Source: Bifidobacterium rousetti (GTDB lineage Bacteria; Actinomycetota; Actinomycetes; Actinomycetales; Bifidobacteriaceae). Taken from it: a DNA stretch of 64,000 bases. This document shows, in pieces, positions 39,023-49,840 of this stretch (positions are counted from its first letter, which is position 1; each line of letters starts with the position of its first letter). The stretch lies in NCBI RefSeq assembly GCF_008698235.1, contig NZ_PEBH01000002.1, forward strand, positions 124,001 through 188,000. Reading direction: 5' to 3'. A program made the position numbers and the translations under genes. The notes beneath the pieces are model-generated. The model was not told the origin of the DNA. It was given only the letters and a program-made list of their open reading frames with translations, and searched no databases.

Positions 39023-39949
39023 ATGAACAACCGGCAGCGCGCCGCCGATGAGGCGGACGCCATCGTGTTCCGCGACGCCGCCATCAGGCGCGGCGAGCGG
39101 ATGATCTGGCAGCACGGCGACTTCGCCATCCCCGCCGGGTCGGTCACCGCGATCGTCGGCACGAACGGCACCGGCAAGACCACGATGATGAAGGCCGAGC
39201 TGGGACTGCTCCCCCTCGCCTCCGGATCGGTCACGGTGCTCGGTCGCCCGGCCGGCGAGGCGAACCGCCTCATCGGATACGTGCCGCAGAGCTACACGTC
39301 GGACATCGACTCGAACCTCACCGCCGAGCAGTCGGTGCTGCTGGGACTGACCGGCACGCGGTTCGGCATCCACCCGATCACCCGCGCGCAGCGGACGCGC
39401 GCACGCGAGGCGATGGCGTTCGTCGGCATCGACGACAAGGCCGGATACCGGCTCTCCGAGCTGTCGGGCGGCCTGCGCCAGCGCGTGGCGATCGCGCAGG
39501 CCATCGTCTCCGACCCGAAGCTGCTCATGCTCGACGAGCCGCTCGCCAACCTCGATCTGGCGTCGCAGCGCTCGGTGGCGCACCTGCTCGCCCGACTCAA
39601 CCAGGAGCTCGGCATGACGATCCAGGTCGTGGCGCACGACCTCAACATGCTCCTGCCGATCCTCACCGGCGCGGTGTACCTGCTCGACGGCCACCCACAC
39701 TACGCGGACATGCGCAAGGTGCTCGACTCGAAGCTGCTCACCCACCTGTACGGCACGAACGTGCAGGTCGTCACCACCCCGCAGGGCGACATGTTCGTCA
39801 CCCCCTCGCCGGACGAGCCGGAGGGACAGCCGATGGACATGCATACCGTCGACGAGGTCGCCGAGCTGCACCATCACGCGCACACGCCGGCCATGCACCA
39901 CACGCACGGCGATCACACCGATCGCACCGAGGAGGAGGCAGCCCGATGA
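39023..39949 (+). CDS. Metal ABC importer ATP-binding protein with His-rich tail
   Basis: 308 residues from ATG 39023, with GGAGGAAGG upstream. ABC ATPase with Walker [11 protein letters not shown]-loop VPQSYT, signature [15 protein letters not shown], Walker [13 protein letters not shown] and switch His (VAHDLN). The C-terminus goes on for ~60 residues after the ABC fold and is His-rich: [19 protein letters not shown]. This suits zinc or another divalent metal, with a sensing or holding role. The last four bases overlap the permease start (ATGA), so ATPase and permease are translationally coupled. Confidence 0.9.
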   Translation: MNNRQRAADEADAIVFRDAAIRRGERMIWQHGDFAIPAGSVTAIVGTNGTGKTTMMKAELGLLPLASGSVTVLGRPAGEANRLIGYVPQSYTSDIDSNLTAEQSVLLGLTGTRFGIHPITRAQRTRAREAMAFVGIDDKAGYRLSELSGGLRQRVAIAQAIVSDPKLLMLDEPLANLDLASQRSVAHLLARLNQELGMTIQVVAHDLNMLLPILTGAVYLLDGHPHYADMRKVLDSKLLTHLYGTNVQVVTTPQGDMFVTPSPDEPEGQPMDMHTVDEVAELHHHAHTPAMHHTHGDHTDRTEEEAAR

Positions 39950-40782
39950 GCCACATCGACTTCAGCTTCGACCCCAACTGGATGGACACGCTCACCGCCC
40001 CGTTCATGGCGAACGCGTTCCTCGCGGGCCTGTGCATCGCGTTCGCGGCCGGCGTGATGGGCTACTTCACGATCGCCCGCCATTCGACGTTCGCCGCGCA
40101 CGCGCTGGCGCACATCGGCCTGCCCGGAGCGACCGGCGCGGTGCTGCTCGGCCTGCCCGTCTCGCTCGGCCTCGGCGCGTTCGCGCTCGGCGGCGCGCTC
40201 GTCATCGGCGCCCTCGGCAAGCGGGTCTCGGAACGCGAGATCGCCACCGGCACCGTGCTCGCGTTCGCGACGGGCCTCGGCCTGTTCTTCGCGAGGCTCT
40301 CGTCGTCGGCCTCCCAGCAGATGCAGTCGATCCTGTTCGGCTCGATCCTGACGATCACCGACGGGCAGATCGTCGGGTTCGCGATCTTCGACGCGGTGCT
40401 CATCGCCGTGCTTGCGGTGATCTACCGCCCGCTGCTGTTCAGCTCGCTCGACGAGCAGGTGGCGCAGGCCAAGGGCGTGCCGATCGGATGGATGAACGTC
40501 GCGTTCATGGCGATCATGGCGGGCGTCATCACCATCGCCGTGCCCGCCGTGGGCACGCTGCTGATCTTCGCGCTGGTGATCACGCCGGCGGCCGCGGCGA
40601 ACATCCTCGTCGCCTCGCCGCTCAAGGCGATGGTCATCTCCGGCGTGATCTGCCTGGTCTCGATCTGGGGAGGACTCGTGCTCGCGGCGATGTTCCCCGC
40701 TCCCCCGAGCTTCATCATCGTGACGATCTCCACGCTGATCTGGGCCGTGGCCAAGGCGGTGGAGGCAGCGAGGCACAGGTAG
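39946..40782 (+). CDS. Metal ABC importer permease (ZnuB-type)
   Basis: 278 residues with about eight membrane helices, of the ABC-3 (ZnuB/MntB) family. It forms the channel as a homodimer. Family features include ALAHIGLPGATGAVLLGLP, the coupling helix around FGSILTITDGQIVG and the C-terminal VGTLLIFALVITPAAAANIL. It starts inside the ATPase stop (ATGA). A 26-bp gap separates it from the convergent ispF gene, with no clear hairpin between them. Confidence 0.9.
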   Translation: MSHIDFSFDPNWMDTLTAPFMANAFLAGLCIAFAAGVMGYFTIARHSTFAAHALAHIGLPGATGAVLLGLPVSLGLGAFALGGALVIGALGKRVSEREIATGTVLAFATGLGLFFARLSSSASQQMQSILFGSILTITDGQIVGFAIFDAVLIAVLAVIYRPLLFSSLDEQVAQAKGVPIGWMNVAFMAIMAGVITIAVPAVGTLLIFALVITPAAAANILVASPLKAMVISGVICLVSIWGGLVLAAMFPAPPSFIIVTISTLIWAVAKAVEAARHR

Positions 40783-40808
40783 CCGACAGGGGAGCCGCAA
40801 ATAGTGCG

Positions 40809-41291
40809 TTATCGGCGCATCTCGACCAGGGCGGAGGCGACGGCGGCGATGCCCTCGCCCCGGCCCGTGAAGCCCATATGGTCCGTGGTGGTGGCGGTCA
40901 CGGAGACCGGGCATCCGACCGCTTCGGACAACGCGCGAACCGCCTCGGAGCGACGGCGCCCGACCTTGGGGCGGTTGCCGATGATCGCGACGGACGCCGA
41001 CACCGGCTCGAACCCGTGATCCCGCAGGTGCGCGATGGTCTCGCGCAGCATCGCCTCGCCGTGCATGCCGGCGCCGTGCGCGTCCCGGCCCACGCCGAAC
41101 AGCGAACCGATGTCGCCGAGGCCCGCCGCGGCGAGCAACGCGTCGATCAGGGCGTGCGCGGCGACGTCGCCGTCGGAATCGCCCTCGATGCCGGGGCCCT
41201 CGCCGTCCCATTCGATCCCGGCGAGCCACAGCGGCCGCCCCGATCCGGGGGCGGCGAAGCGGTGGGCGTCGAATCCCTGTCCGATGAGCAT
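40809..41291 (-). CDS. ispF: 2-C-methyl-D-erythritol 2,4-cyclodiphosphate synthase
   Basis: 160 residues, normal for the family. GQGFDAHRF has the metal-binding Asp and His, DSDGDVAAHALIDALLAAAGLGDIGSLF the second metal/substrate site, and TTTDHMGFTGRGEGIAAVA the C-terminal signature. It makes the cyclic diphosphate in the MEP route to isoprenoids. It lies 47 bp downstream of carD on the same strand, the same order as actinobacterial carD-ispD-ispF clusters, but ispD is absent here. Confidence 0.94.
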   Translation of the reverse strand: MLIGQGFDAHRFAAPGSGRPLWLAGIEWDGEGPGIEGDSDGDVAAHALIDALLAAAGLGDIGSLFGVGRDAHGAGMHGEAMLRETIAHLRDHGFEPVSASVAIIGNRPKVGRRRSEAVRALSEAVGCPVSVTATTTDHMGFTGRGEGIAAVASALVEMRR

Positions 41292-41338
41292 CTCAGAGTG
41301 TTGCGGAGGGTCTTGCAGACGAGCGTTCCGGCGCCGTT

Positions 41339-41935
41339 TCAGCGCTTGCGCGTCTTCTTCTTCTCGGCGTTGAGACGGGCCATCGTGTCCGAGGCCGCCT
41401 CCTCGGGGGCCTCGGTGTGATGCTTGTCATCCCCGGGCTTGGGGGCCTCGTAGCCGAGGTTCACGTCGAGCAGGCGCTGCGCCTCCTCCTCGTCGATCTT
41501 CTCGGACAGGGCGATCTCCGAGGTGAGGATGGAACGCGCCTTGGTGAGCATGCGCTTCTCGCCGGCCGACAGACCGTACTCGTCGACGTCGCGCTGCGCC
41601 AGATCGCGCACGACCTCGGCGATCTTGTTGACGTCGCCGGTGGCGATCTTCTCGACGTTGAGCTTGTAGCGCCTCGACCAGTTCATCTCCTTCTCGATGA
41701 TCGGGGTGCGCAGGATCTCGAACACCGTGGCGACCTCGTTCGCGTCGACGATGTCTCGAACGCCGACCTTCTTCGCGTTCTCGACCGGCACGTTGATCAC
41801 CAGGCCGTCGGAGGACAGCACCGACAGCTGCAGGTATTCGCGGGTGACCCCTCTCACGGTTCGTTCGGTGACCGCCTCGACCCTCGCCGCGCCATGACGC
41901 GGATAGACGACCATATCGCCGACCTTGTAACCCAT
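41339..41935 (-). CDS. carD: CarD-family transcription regulator
   Basis: 198 residues. The N-terminal RNA polymerase-interaction domain is clear: YKVGDMVVYPRHGAARVEAV. The remainder is the helical DNA-contact domain, with the conserved basic/aromatic stretch NWSRRYKLNVEKIATGDVNKIAEVVRDL. A C-terminal acidic/lysine tail (TEAPEEAASDTMARLNAEKKKTRKR) is an extension over the ~160-residue mycobacterial CarD. CarD stabilises open complexes at promoters of rRNA and many other genes. An SD GGAGG lies 4 nt before the ATG. It is divergent from glgB. Confidence 0.92.
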   Translation of the reverse strand: MGYKVGDMVVYPRHGAARVEAVTERTVRGVTREYLQLSVLSSDGLVINVPVENAKKVGVRDIVDANEVATVFEILRTPIIEKEMNWSRRYKLNVEKIATGDVNKIAEVVRDLAQRDVDEYGLSAGEKRMLTKARSILTSEIALSEKIDEEEAQRLLDVNLGYEAPKPGDDKHHTEAPEEAASDTMARLNAEKKKTRKR

Positions 41936-42062
41936 GAAACCTCCGCTGGAGCAGACTCACAAAAAACCTGTAAGAGTATGCCATGACCCGTGGACGTCCA
42001 TTTCTGACCGAAATCGTCCACGATACGACGCGCCAAAGCCGCGATGCTAACGTTTGTGGCCG

Positions 42063-42068
42063 TACACT
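42063..42068 (+). promoter_or_regulatory. -10 element of glgB, implying a leaderless mRNA
   Basis: TACACT ends 6 nt before the ATG at 42075. The ATG at 42069 lies directly on the -10 and would be upstream of the transcript. No SD is present and the -35 region has no clear hexamer. Confidence 0.4.
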
Positions 42069-42074
42069 ATGGGC

Positions 42075-44330
<2,256 letters not shown>

Positions 44331-44363
44331 TTTTCGCATCCAGTCGAAAGGCGGAACAAGAAC

Positions 44364-45122
44364 ATGCTCAATACCACGGCACGTCAGCAGGTCGCGCCGC
44401 GAACCGTGCTGGTCGTCGAGGACGAACCGACGCTGGCGACCGCCATCGCGCAACGCATCACTGCCGAAGGGTGGACCGCACGCGTTGCCGGTGACGGCGC
44501 CAGCGCCGTTCAGGCGGCCGGCCAGCTCAAGCCCGATCTGGTGATCATGGACATCATGCTGCCGGTGATGGATGGTCTCGAGGCCACCAAGCGCATCGTG
44601 GCCGCCCGTCCTGTGCCGGTGCTCATCCTCACCGCCCGCGACGACGAGGCGGACAAGGTCATTGGCCTTGGTGCCGGCGCCGACGACTACATGACCAAGC
44701 CGTTCTCGATGCGTGAGCTCATCGCCCGCTGCAAGGCGCTGTTGCGCCGCGTGGAGCGCGCGAAGGTCATCGCCAAGAACGCCGAGAACGAGAAGATCCT
44801 CGACTTCGGCTCCCTCGTCATCGACCCGGCCCAGCGCACGGTGAGCGTGGACGGCGAGTTCGTCCACCTGACCCCCACCGAGTTCGACCTGCTCGCCACC
44901 CTCGCGCGCAAACCCAAGTCGGTGCTGACTCGCGAGAAGCTCCTCGAGGAGGTGTGGGACTGGGTCGACGCCTCGGGAACCCGCACCGTCGACAGCCATG
45001 TCAAGGCCCTGCGCCACAAGCTCGGCCCCAGCATGATCCGCACCGTGCACGGCGTGGGCTACGCCTTCGAGCCGCCGGCGCCGGACCATGCGGGTCCCGC
45101 GGGCCACACGGACGGCGAGTGA
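44364..45122 (+). CDS. OmpR/PhoB-type response regulator
   Basis: 252 residues. Receiver domain with acidic pair EDE (VLVVEDEPTLATA), phosphoacceptor Asp in LVIMDIMLPVMDG, Thr in LILTARDDEADK and Lys in MTKPFSMRE. A winged helix follows, FGSLVIDPAQRTVSVDGEFV and LTREKLLEEVWDWVDASGTRTVDSHVKALRHKLG, which binds DNA. An AAAGG ribosome binding site precedes the ATG. The histidine kinase starts 10 bp after the stop, so they are an operon. The first ~13 residues are an extra tail. The pair resembles generic actinobacterial OmpR systems; the regulon is unknown. Confidence 0.9.
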   Translation: MLNTTARQQVAPRTVLVVEDEPTLATAIAQRITAEGWTARVAGDGASAVQAAGQLKPDLVIMDIMLPVMDGLEATKRIVAARPVPVLILTARDDEADKVIGLGAGADDYMTKPFSMRELIARCKALLRRVERAKVIAKNAENEKILDFGSLVIDPAQRTVSVDGEFVHLTPTEFDLLATLARKPKSVLTREKLLEEVWDWVDASGTRTVDSHVKALRHKLGPSMIRTVHGVGYAFEPPAPDHAGPAGHTDGE

Positions 45123-45132
45123 GCCGACATCC

Positions 45133-46230
45133 ATGACCGCACTACGCAGGCCATCGCCCCCGGCGCAGCGTCCGGGGGCCTCCAACCGAGCGGGCGCACG
45201 CATCAGCCGCGTGCGCCCGCTCGGCGTGTTCTCCTCGCTCAAGCTCGAACTGGGCGTCCTGATCGTCATCGCCACCGCCATCGCGTTCGCGATGTGCTGG
45301 TTCCTGCTCAAGTTCGGCTGGAGCGGATGGATCGCGATGCCCGTCGCGCTGGCCGTCGCGCTCGGCATCACCTACTACTTCTCGCGCGGGCTGACCGCGC
45401 GCCTGCGCCAGCTGCGCGACGCCGCGAAGGTCATGGCCGCGGGCGACTACACCGTGCGCGTGCCCACCGACGACTCCAGCCATGACGAGGTGGACCAGCT
45501 CGCCCGCTCGTTCAACGAGATGGCGGCCGAGCTCCAGCACGCCGACCAGATGCGCCGCGATCTCATCGCCAACGTCAGCCACGAGCTGCGCACGCCGGTC
45601 TCGGCCCTGCAGGCGCAGGTCGAGAACATGGCCGACGGCGTCACCGACCCCACGCCCGCGAACCTCGAGGGCATCCTCGACCAGACGCAGCGCCTGACCG
45701 ACCTCATCGCGTTCCTGCTCGACCTGAGCCGCATGGAGGCCGGCGCCGCGAGTCTCGAGATCGAACGGTTCAACTTCGCCGACTTCCTCGACGACACGAT
45801 CGAGCCGCTGGAGCTCGCCGACGGCGGCCACGCCCACGACATCCACGTACGCGTCGACGACGGCATCGAGATGGAGGGCGATCAGGACCGTCTGCGCCAG
45901 CTGTTCACCAACATCATCGGCAACGCGCTCAAGCATTCCCCCGACGGCACGACCGTGCTCATCGAGGTGCATGAGGACCTCGATCACGGCACGGTGGTGA
46001 CCAACGTGGTCAACTTCGGCTCGCAGATCGACCCCGAGGCCCGCTCCGACATCTTCCGCCGCTTCGTCAAGGGCAAGTCCGGCCCCGGCACCGAGTCGGG
46101 CGGCACCGGTCTGGGCCTGTCGATCGCCCGCTGGGCCGCGGAGCTCCACGGAGGCACCGTGCAGGTCGTCGACGACGTGCGTGGCGCCGACTTCGAGATC
46201 ATCCTTCCGAAGCGTCATACCGCGGCGTAG
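45133..46230 (+). CDS. HAMP-containing sensor histidine kinase
   Basis: 365 residues from ATG 45133. Two membrane helices (residues ~40-85) are joined by only a few residues, so there is no sizeable external sensor domain. A HAMP region follows (TARLRQLRDAAKVMAAGDYTVRV), then HisKA with NVSHELRTPVSALQ (His-Glu), and an ATPase domain with N-box LFTNIIGNALKHSPDG and G-box GGTGLGLSIARWAAELHGG. The D-x-G box reads VNFGSQI, which lacks the usual Asp. It pairs with the regulator upstream. Signals may come from the membrane itself. The 3' end overlaps the convergent comF stop by 32 bp. Confidence 0.88.
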   Translation: MTALRRPSPPAQRPGASNRAGARISRVRPLGVFSSLKLELGVLIVIATAIAFAMCWFLLKFGWSGWIAMPVALAVALGITYYFSRGLTARLRQLRDAAKVMAAGDYTVRVPTDDSSHDEVDQLARSFNEMAAELQHADQMRRDLIANVSHELRTPVSALQAQVENMADGVTDPTPANLEGILDQTQRLTDLIAFLLDLSRMEAGAASLEIERFNFADFLDDTIEPLELADGGHAHDIHVRVDDGIEMEGDQDRLRQLFTNIIGNALKHSPDGTTVLIEVHEDLDHGTVVTNVVNFGSQIDPEARSDIFRRFVKGKSGPGTESGGTGLGLSIARWAAELHGGTVQVVDDVRGADFEIILPKRHTAA

Positions 46231-46915
46231 CGGCCAGAGCCAGCGCCGCGACGACCGTGCCGCCCGCGTCGCGCAATGCGTCGGCGCAGGCGCGCATCGT
46301 CGCGCCGGTGGTGATGATGTCGTCGATGACGATGACGTCGCACCCGCGCACCGTCCCACCGGTGCCGCGCCGCCCGGAGCGCACCGCCAGGCCGCCGCCC
46401 GTCCGGGAGGCGCGCTGGTCCGCGCCGGCGGTCTCGACGGCCTTGTTCCCGGCGGCGAACGCGAGCGCATGCGTCGTATGCGCGTCGATCCCCCGCGAGC
46501 GGTAGTACGACGTCAACGCCTTCGCCAGCGGCGTCAGGTGGCGTCGCCCGCGCGCGGCGAGCGATGCCGGGGACGAGGGCGCGGGCACGATGATCAGGCG
46601 TTTGCCCACATCCGCCGCCGGCAGCGCGCGTTCGGCGAGCGAGACGATGAGGCGGGCGAACTCGCCGTCGCACTCCTCGTCGCCATGGTCCTTCCACGCG
46701 AGGATCGCGCGGCGGACGCACCGGCCGTACGAGGCGCACGCGTAGGCGCGGCCGGACGTGGATTCGGGCAGCGGAAGGGCGATGACGCGGTCGAACAGGC
46801 GCCGGCAGGACGGGCAGAGCACGACGTCGGGGGCGTCGCAGCCGGCGCATCCGCGTGGCAGCAGGACGCCGATCATGGCGTCGAGGAGCGGGATGCGCGG
46901 CCGTGCCCGTGTCAT
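46199..46915 (-). CDS. ComF-family phosphoribosyltransferase-like protein
   Basis: 238 residues from ATG 46915. The N-terminus has a zinc-ribbon-like Cys pattern (RGCAGCDAPDVVLCPSCRRLF), the C-terminus a phosphoribosyltransferase domain with the PRPP-binding loop DVIVIDDIITTGATM. ComF proteins take part in DNA uptake in naturally competent bacteria, but many actinobacterial homologues lie outside competence loci. Its ATG overlaps the HAD gene stop (ATGA), indicating translational coupling. Other competence genes are not in the window. Confidence 0.86.
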   Translation of the reverse strand: MTRARPRIPLLDAMIGVLLPRGCAGCDAPDVVLCPSCRRLFDRVIALPLPESTSGRAYACASYGRCVRRAILAWKDHGDEECDGEFARLIVSLAERALPAADVGKRLIIVPAPSSPASLAARGRRHLTPLAKALTSYYRSRGIDAHTTHALAFAAGNKAVETAGADQRASRTGGGLAVRSGRRGTGGTVRGCDVIVIDDIITTGATMRACADALRDAGGTVVAALALAATPRYDASEG

Positions 46916-47754
46916 GGGCGGGGCGTGCCGGCAGCGTCGGCCGCGGCAGCGTCGGGCAGCCGCGCGAGCAGCTCGTCGATGAGCCGCAACGTGTCGGCGG
47001 GACTGGTGACGGCGACGCCCATCGCGCCGGCCTGCGCGGCCGGGTAGTCGTTGCCGCCGGGGGTCATGCGGTCGCCGACGAAGATCATGTCCGCCACGTC
47101 GATGCCGGTGTAGGAGGCGAGTTGGGCGATCGCGAACGCCTTGTCGATGCCGCGCCCGGCCACGTCGACGCTGTTGTATCCGGCCGCATGCACCTTGAGG
47201 TCGGGCAGGTCGGCGGCCACCGCCCGGGCGAGACGCTCCTTCAACTCGCCGGTCGGGTCGAACGCCTGCTTGGCCTCGAGCGGCGCCTGCTGGCCGAGGA
47301 CGGAGAACGTGACCTGCGAGCCGCGGTCCTCGATGCGCTCGCCCCACACCTCATCGAACCACAGACCCTGCTCGCGCGCACGGCGTTCGAGGCTCGCGGC
47401 CGCGCGGGCGCGCTGGTCGGCGTCGAGGTCGTGACTGAAGACGCGACGCCATGCGCCGTCCGCCCAGCGTCGGTAGCAGGTGCCGGAGGTGGGCATGAGA
47501 TGGAGGTTGGCGAGGTCGGCGTCCGGCGTGAGCACGTCGAGGATCTGGCTGACGACGAGGGAGTAGCGCCCTCCGGTGATGACCGCCACGGGGATGCGCC
47601 GGGTGAGCGCGCTGAACAGCTCGGCCATGCGCGGCTTCATCGGCAGCTTGGAGTTGGCGAGCGTGTTGTCGAGGTCGAATCCGACGAGCCGGACACGGGC
47701 GCACAGGAGATCCGTATCCCATTCGTTCCATGGCTTGATCATCGGTTCGATCAT
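46912..47754 (-). CDS. HAD-superfamily hydrolase (class IIB, phosphatase-like)
   Basis: 280 residues from ATG 47754, which follows GGAGGG with suitable spacing. HAD motif I LVGFDLDNTLANSK (two Asp), motif II AVITGG, motif III lysine near GRGIDKAFAIAQ, and motif IV as IFVGDRMTPGGNDYP. The large cap region between motifs II and III fits the IIB (Cof/SPP-like) class. The substrate is probably a sugar phosphate, but nothing in the sequence names it. It is coupled to comF by a 4-bp overlap. Confidence 0.85.
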   Translation of the reverse strand: MIEPMIKPWNEWDTDLLCARVRLVGFDLDNTLANSKLPMKPRMAELFSALTRRIPVAVITGGRYSLVVSQILDVLTPDADLANLHLMPTSGTCYRRWADGAWRRVFSHDLDADQRARAAASLERRAREQGLWFDEVWGERIEDRGSQVTFSVLGQQAPLEAKQAFDPTGELKERLARAVAADLPDLKVHAAGYNSVDVAGRGIDKAFAIAQLASYTGIDVADMIFVGDRMTPGGNDYPAAQAGAMGVAVTSPADTLRLIDELLARLPDAAAADAAGTPRP

Positions 47755-47864
47755 CGGTCCCTCCATCCGGTCGTGCAGACGGCTCCCAACGCCAATCCTA
47801 GCGTATGCGCCCCCATATGGGCCGTTGCTCGCCTTCCTCGCCGCCTTGACCTACAGTGGAAGGC

Positions 47865-48293
47865 ATGCTTGAAGCCCCTTGGAATGCACGAGTCTACCGC
47901 AATCGCCACGGCCGTGGCATGCGCACCCCGATGTTCGGCACACGTTTGCCACGATACCGCACCCGTTCGGGCATGTTCGACGATCTGGTGGCCGCCCATA
48001 TCCGCAGGCTGGCCGAGGCGTGGCCGGAGCTGGTCAAGCCGGTGCAGTTCGCGGTGGAGGACGTGCCTCCGTCCGACCCGGTGCCGTGGGAGACGGAGCC
48101 GAGCCTCAACTCGCGGGCGTTCCCAGCCGACCACGGAGCGCCGGCGCGCATCGTGCTGTACCGCATGCCGCTGCAGTCGCGCACGCGCGGCCGAGAGGAG
48201 CTGCAGTGGGCGATCCGCGACGAGCTGGTCATCCGCCTGTCGGAGCTGTATGGTCGCCGTCCCGAGGAGATCGACCCGGATTTCGAGTGGTGA
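47865..48293 (+). CDS. Zincin-fold (PF06262-type metallopeptidase-like) protein, apparently inactive
   Basis: 142 residues from ATG 47865; a GTG at 47856 is also possible. The core (FDDLVAAHIRRLAEAWPELVKPVQFAVEDVPP, later APARIVLYRMPLQSRTRG, then GRRPEEIDPDFEW) matches the small actinobacterial zincin-like family that lies beside whiB2 in Mycobacterium. The HExxH motif that true metallopeptidases need is missing: the corresponding place reads RDELVIRLSELYG. So enzymatic activity is doubtful. TACAGT ends 7 nt before the ATG, a possible leaderless start. It converges on the DUF5719 gene. Confidence 0.72.
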   Translation: MLEAPWNARVYRNRHGRGMRTPMFGTRLPRYRTRSGMFDDLVAAHIRRLAEAWPELVKPVQFAVEDVPPSDPVPWETEPSLNSRAFPADHGAPARIVLYRMPLQSRTRGREELQWAIRDELVIRLSELYGRRPEEIDPDFEW

Positions 48294-48313
48294 TCGATGA
48301 CGGTTGACTACCG

Positions 48314-49840
48314 CTAGCGCACGATGGTGTTGTCCTGCGAGGAGCGGATCGTCTCCTCGCGCACGCTGAGCGCGGTGGGGCCGTAGGCGGCGAGGCCCGC
48401 GACCTTGGCCGGGTCGAGCCCGCCGCCGGTGAGCCTGACGCCCCATGAGACGGCGTGGTCCGCATCCTCGACGAGGACGGCGCGGCCCTCGCCCTTGACG
48501 GTCACTGCGCTGTTGGCCTTGATCGTCACGTCCTTCGCCTCGCCGGCCTCGCCGTTGTCGTCCATCATGGTCAGGGTGACCTCGGCCTCACGGGTCGTGG
48601 TGTTGACGAGGGTGACCGTCGCGTCGAGCCCGTCGGGCAGCGCGGCGCCCGAGGAACCGGACGGCGTGGTCGCGGACACGAGGGCGAAGTCCTCCTGCCC
48701 GTCGGCGCCGGATCTGACGACGCGCGCCGCGGCGGTGAAGTCGTCGCCGCCGGTGGCAAGCACGCCGTGGGCGCCCTTGGGCGCCTTGCCGAGATCGAAC
48801 ACCGTGACGCGGTCGGCGCGGATGCTTTTCCTGCCGATCGACGACAGTCCGTCGTCGGTGACCCACGAGAGGGTCACGTCACCGGACGTCTTCCCGTACG
48901 CATACAGCGTGACGGCGTCGCCCTCCTCGACGGAGGGGATGGCGTTGAGGGTCGAGGCGTCCGCCGCGGGCATCATGAAGTCGGAGCCCTTGGGCGTCAG
49001 GCCGTCGGCGTCCACGGCGCGCACGTAGGCGGCCACCGGCATCACGTCGCTCGTGACCGTCACGTAGAGGCCCTGCTGGTCGGGGGCCGCGGCGGACAGG
49101 TCCACCGTGGTCTCGCCGCCGGCGGCCACCGTGGCGGTGCCCGAGGTCGCGAGGCTCATCGGGCCGGCCGCGGAGGCGCCGGTCACCTGGATCGTGACGG
49201 TCGTGGCCTTGGACGAGGGGTTGGCGATCACCATGAGCAGGCTGGAGCCGGTGGCCGTGCCGGGCAGCAGGAACGAGCGGCTCATCGCGGTGGACGTGCA
49301 GGTGACGGCGGACAGACCCCGCAGATCGCCCTTCGAGGCGTGAGATGCGGTCACGCCGGCGTGGCCGGATCCGTCGGCGGCCTTGAGCAGGTTGGTGTCG
49401 AGCAGCCGCGCGGCGCCGCTCGTGTCGTTCGCGACCATCGCGTCGGTGGAGCGCGGGTTGTCCGGCGCGTTGAGCGTCAGGGCGTCGGCGCCGGAAGTGC
49501 CGGCGAACGGGCTGGCGCTCGAGGCGTACACGGAGCCGAACGCGGCGAACGACGACGACGTCTCCAGGTCGCCGTCGGAGGCGCGGTATTCGCTGTCACC
49601 CCAGTCGGTGGAGTCGGGCAGCTCCATGCGGGCCGGGCAGTACGATTCGATGAGCTGCTGGACGATGCGGTGCGAGGCGGTCGCCTTGCCGGAGGCGTGG
49701 TCGACGAACCAGTGCGGCATCGGGCCGATGGACAGCACGGCGAGCGCGGCGATGAGCGCGACGCTGGTGACGACGGCGAGCAGGACGCGCACGACGCGCG
49801 CCATCGTCGACGTCGACTTCGAGGAACGGGAACGGCTCAT
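48314..49840 (-). CDS. DUF5719-like secreted or membrane-anchored protein
   Basis: 508 residues from ATG 49840, with AGGAGG upstream. One N-terminal membrane helix (VLLAVVTSVALIAALAVLSI) and then a long Ala/Ser/Thr-rich exterior with repeated beta-strand-like units, for example ATTVTIQVTGASAAGPM, GETTVDLSAAAPDQQGLYV, DATVTLVNTTTREAEVTL. I take it for the DUF5719 protein that follows the GT2 gene in the whiB2 operon of actinobacteria. Its role is not known, but the place suggests cell-envelope assembly. It starts in the GT2 stop (4-bp overlap). Confidence 0.7.
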   Translation of the reverse strand: MSRSRSSKSTSTMARVVRVLLAVVTSVALIAALAVLSIGPMPHWFVDHASGKATASHRIVQQLIESYCPARMELPDSTDWGDSEYRASDGDLETSSSFAAFGSVYASSASPFAGTSGADALTLNAPDNPRSTDAMVANDTSGAARLLDTNLLKAADGSGHAGVTASHASKGDLRGLSAVTCTSTAMSRSFLLPGTATGSSLLMVIANPSSKATTVTIQVTGASAAGPMSLATSGTATVAAGGETTVDLSAAAPDQQGLYVTVTSDVMPVAAYVRAVDADGLTPKGSDFMMPAADASTLNAIPSVEEGDAVTLYAYGKTSGDVTLSWVTDDGLSSIGRKSIRADRVTVFDLGKAPKGAHGVLATGGDDFTAAARVVRSGADGQEDFALVSATTPSGSSGAALPDGLDATVTLVNTTTREAEVTLTMMDDNGEAGEAKDVTIKANSAVTVKGEGRAVLVEDADHAVSWGVRLTGGGLDPAKVAGLAAYGPTALSVREETIRSSQDNTIVR

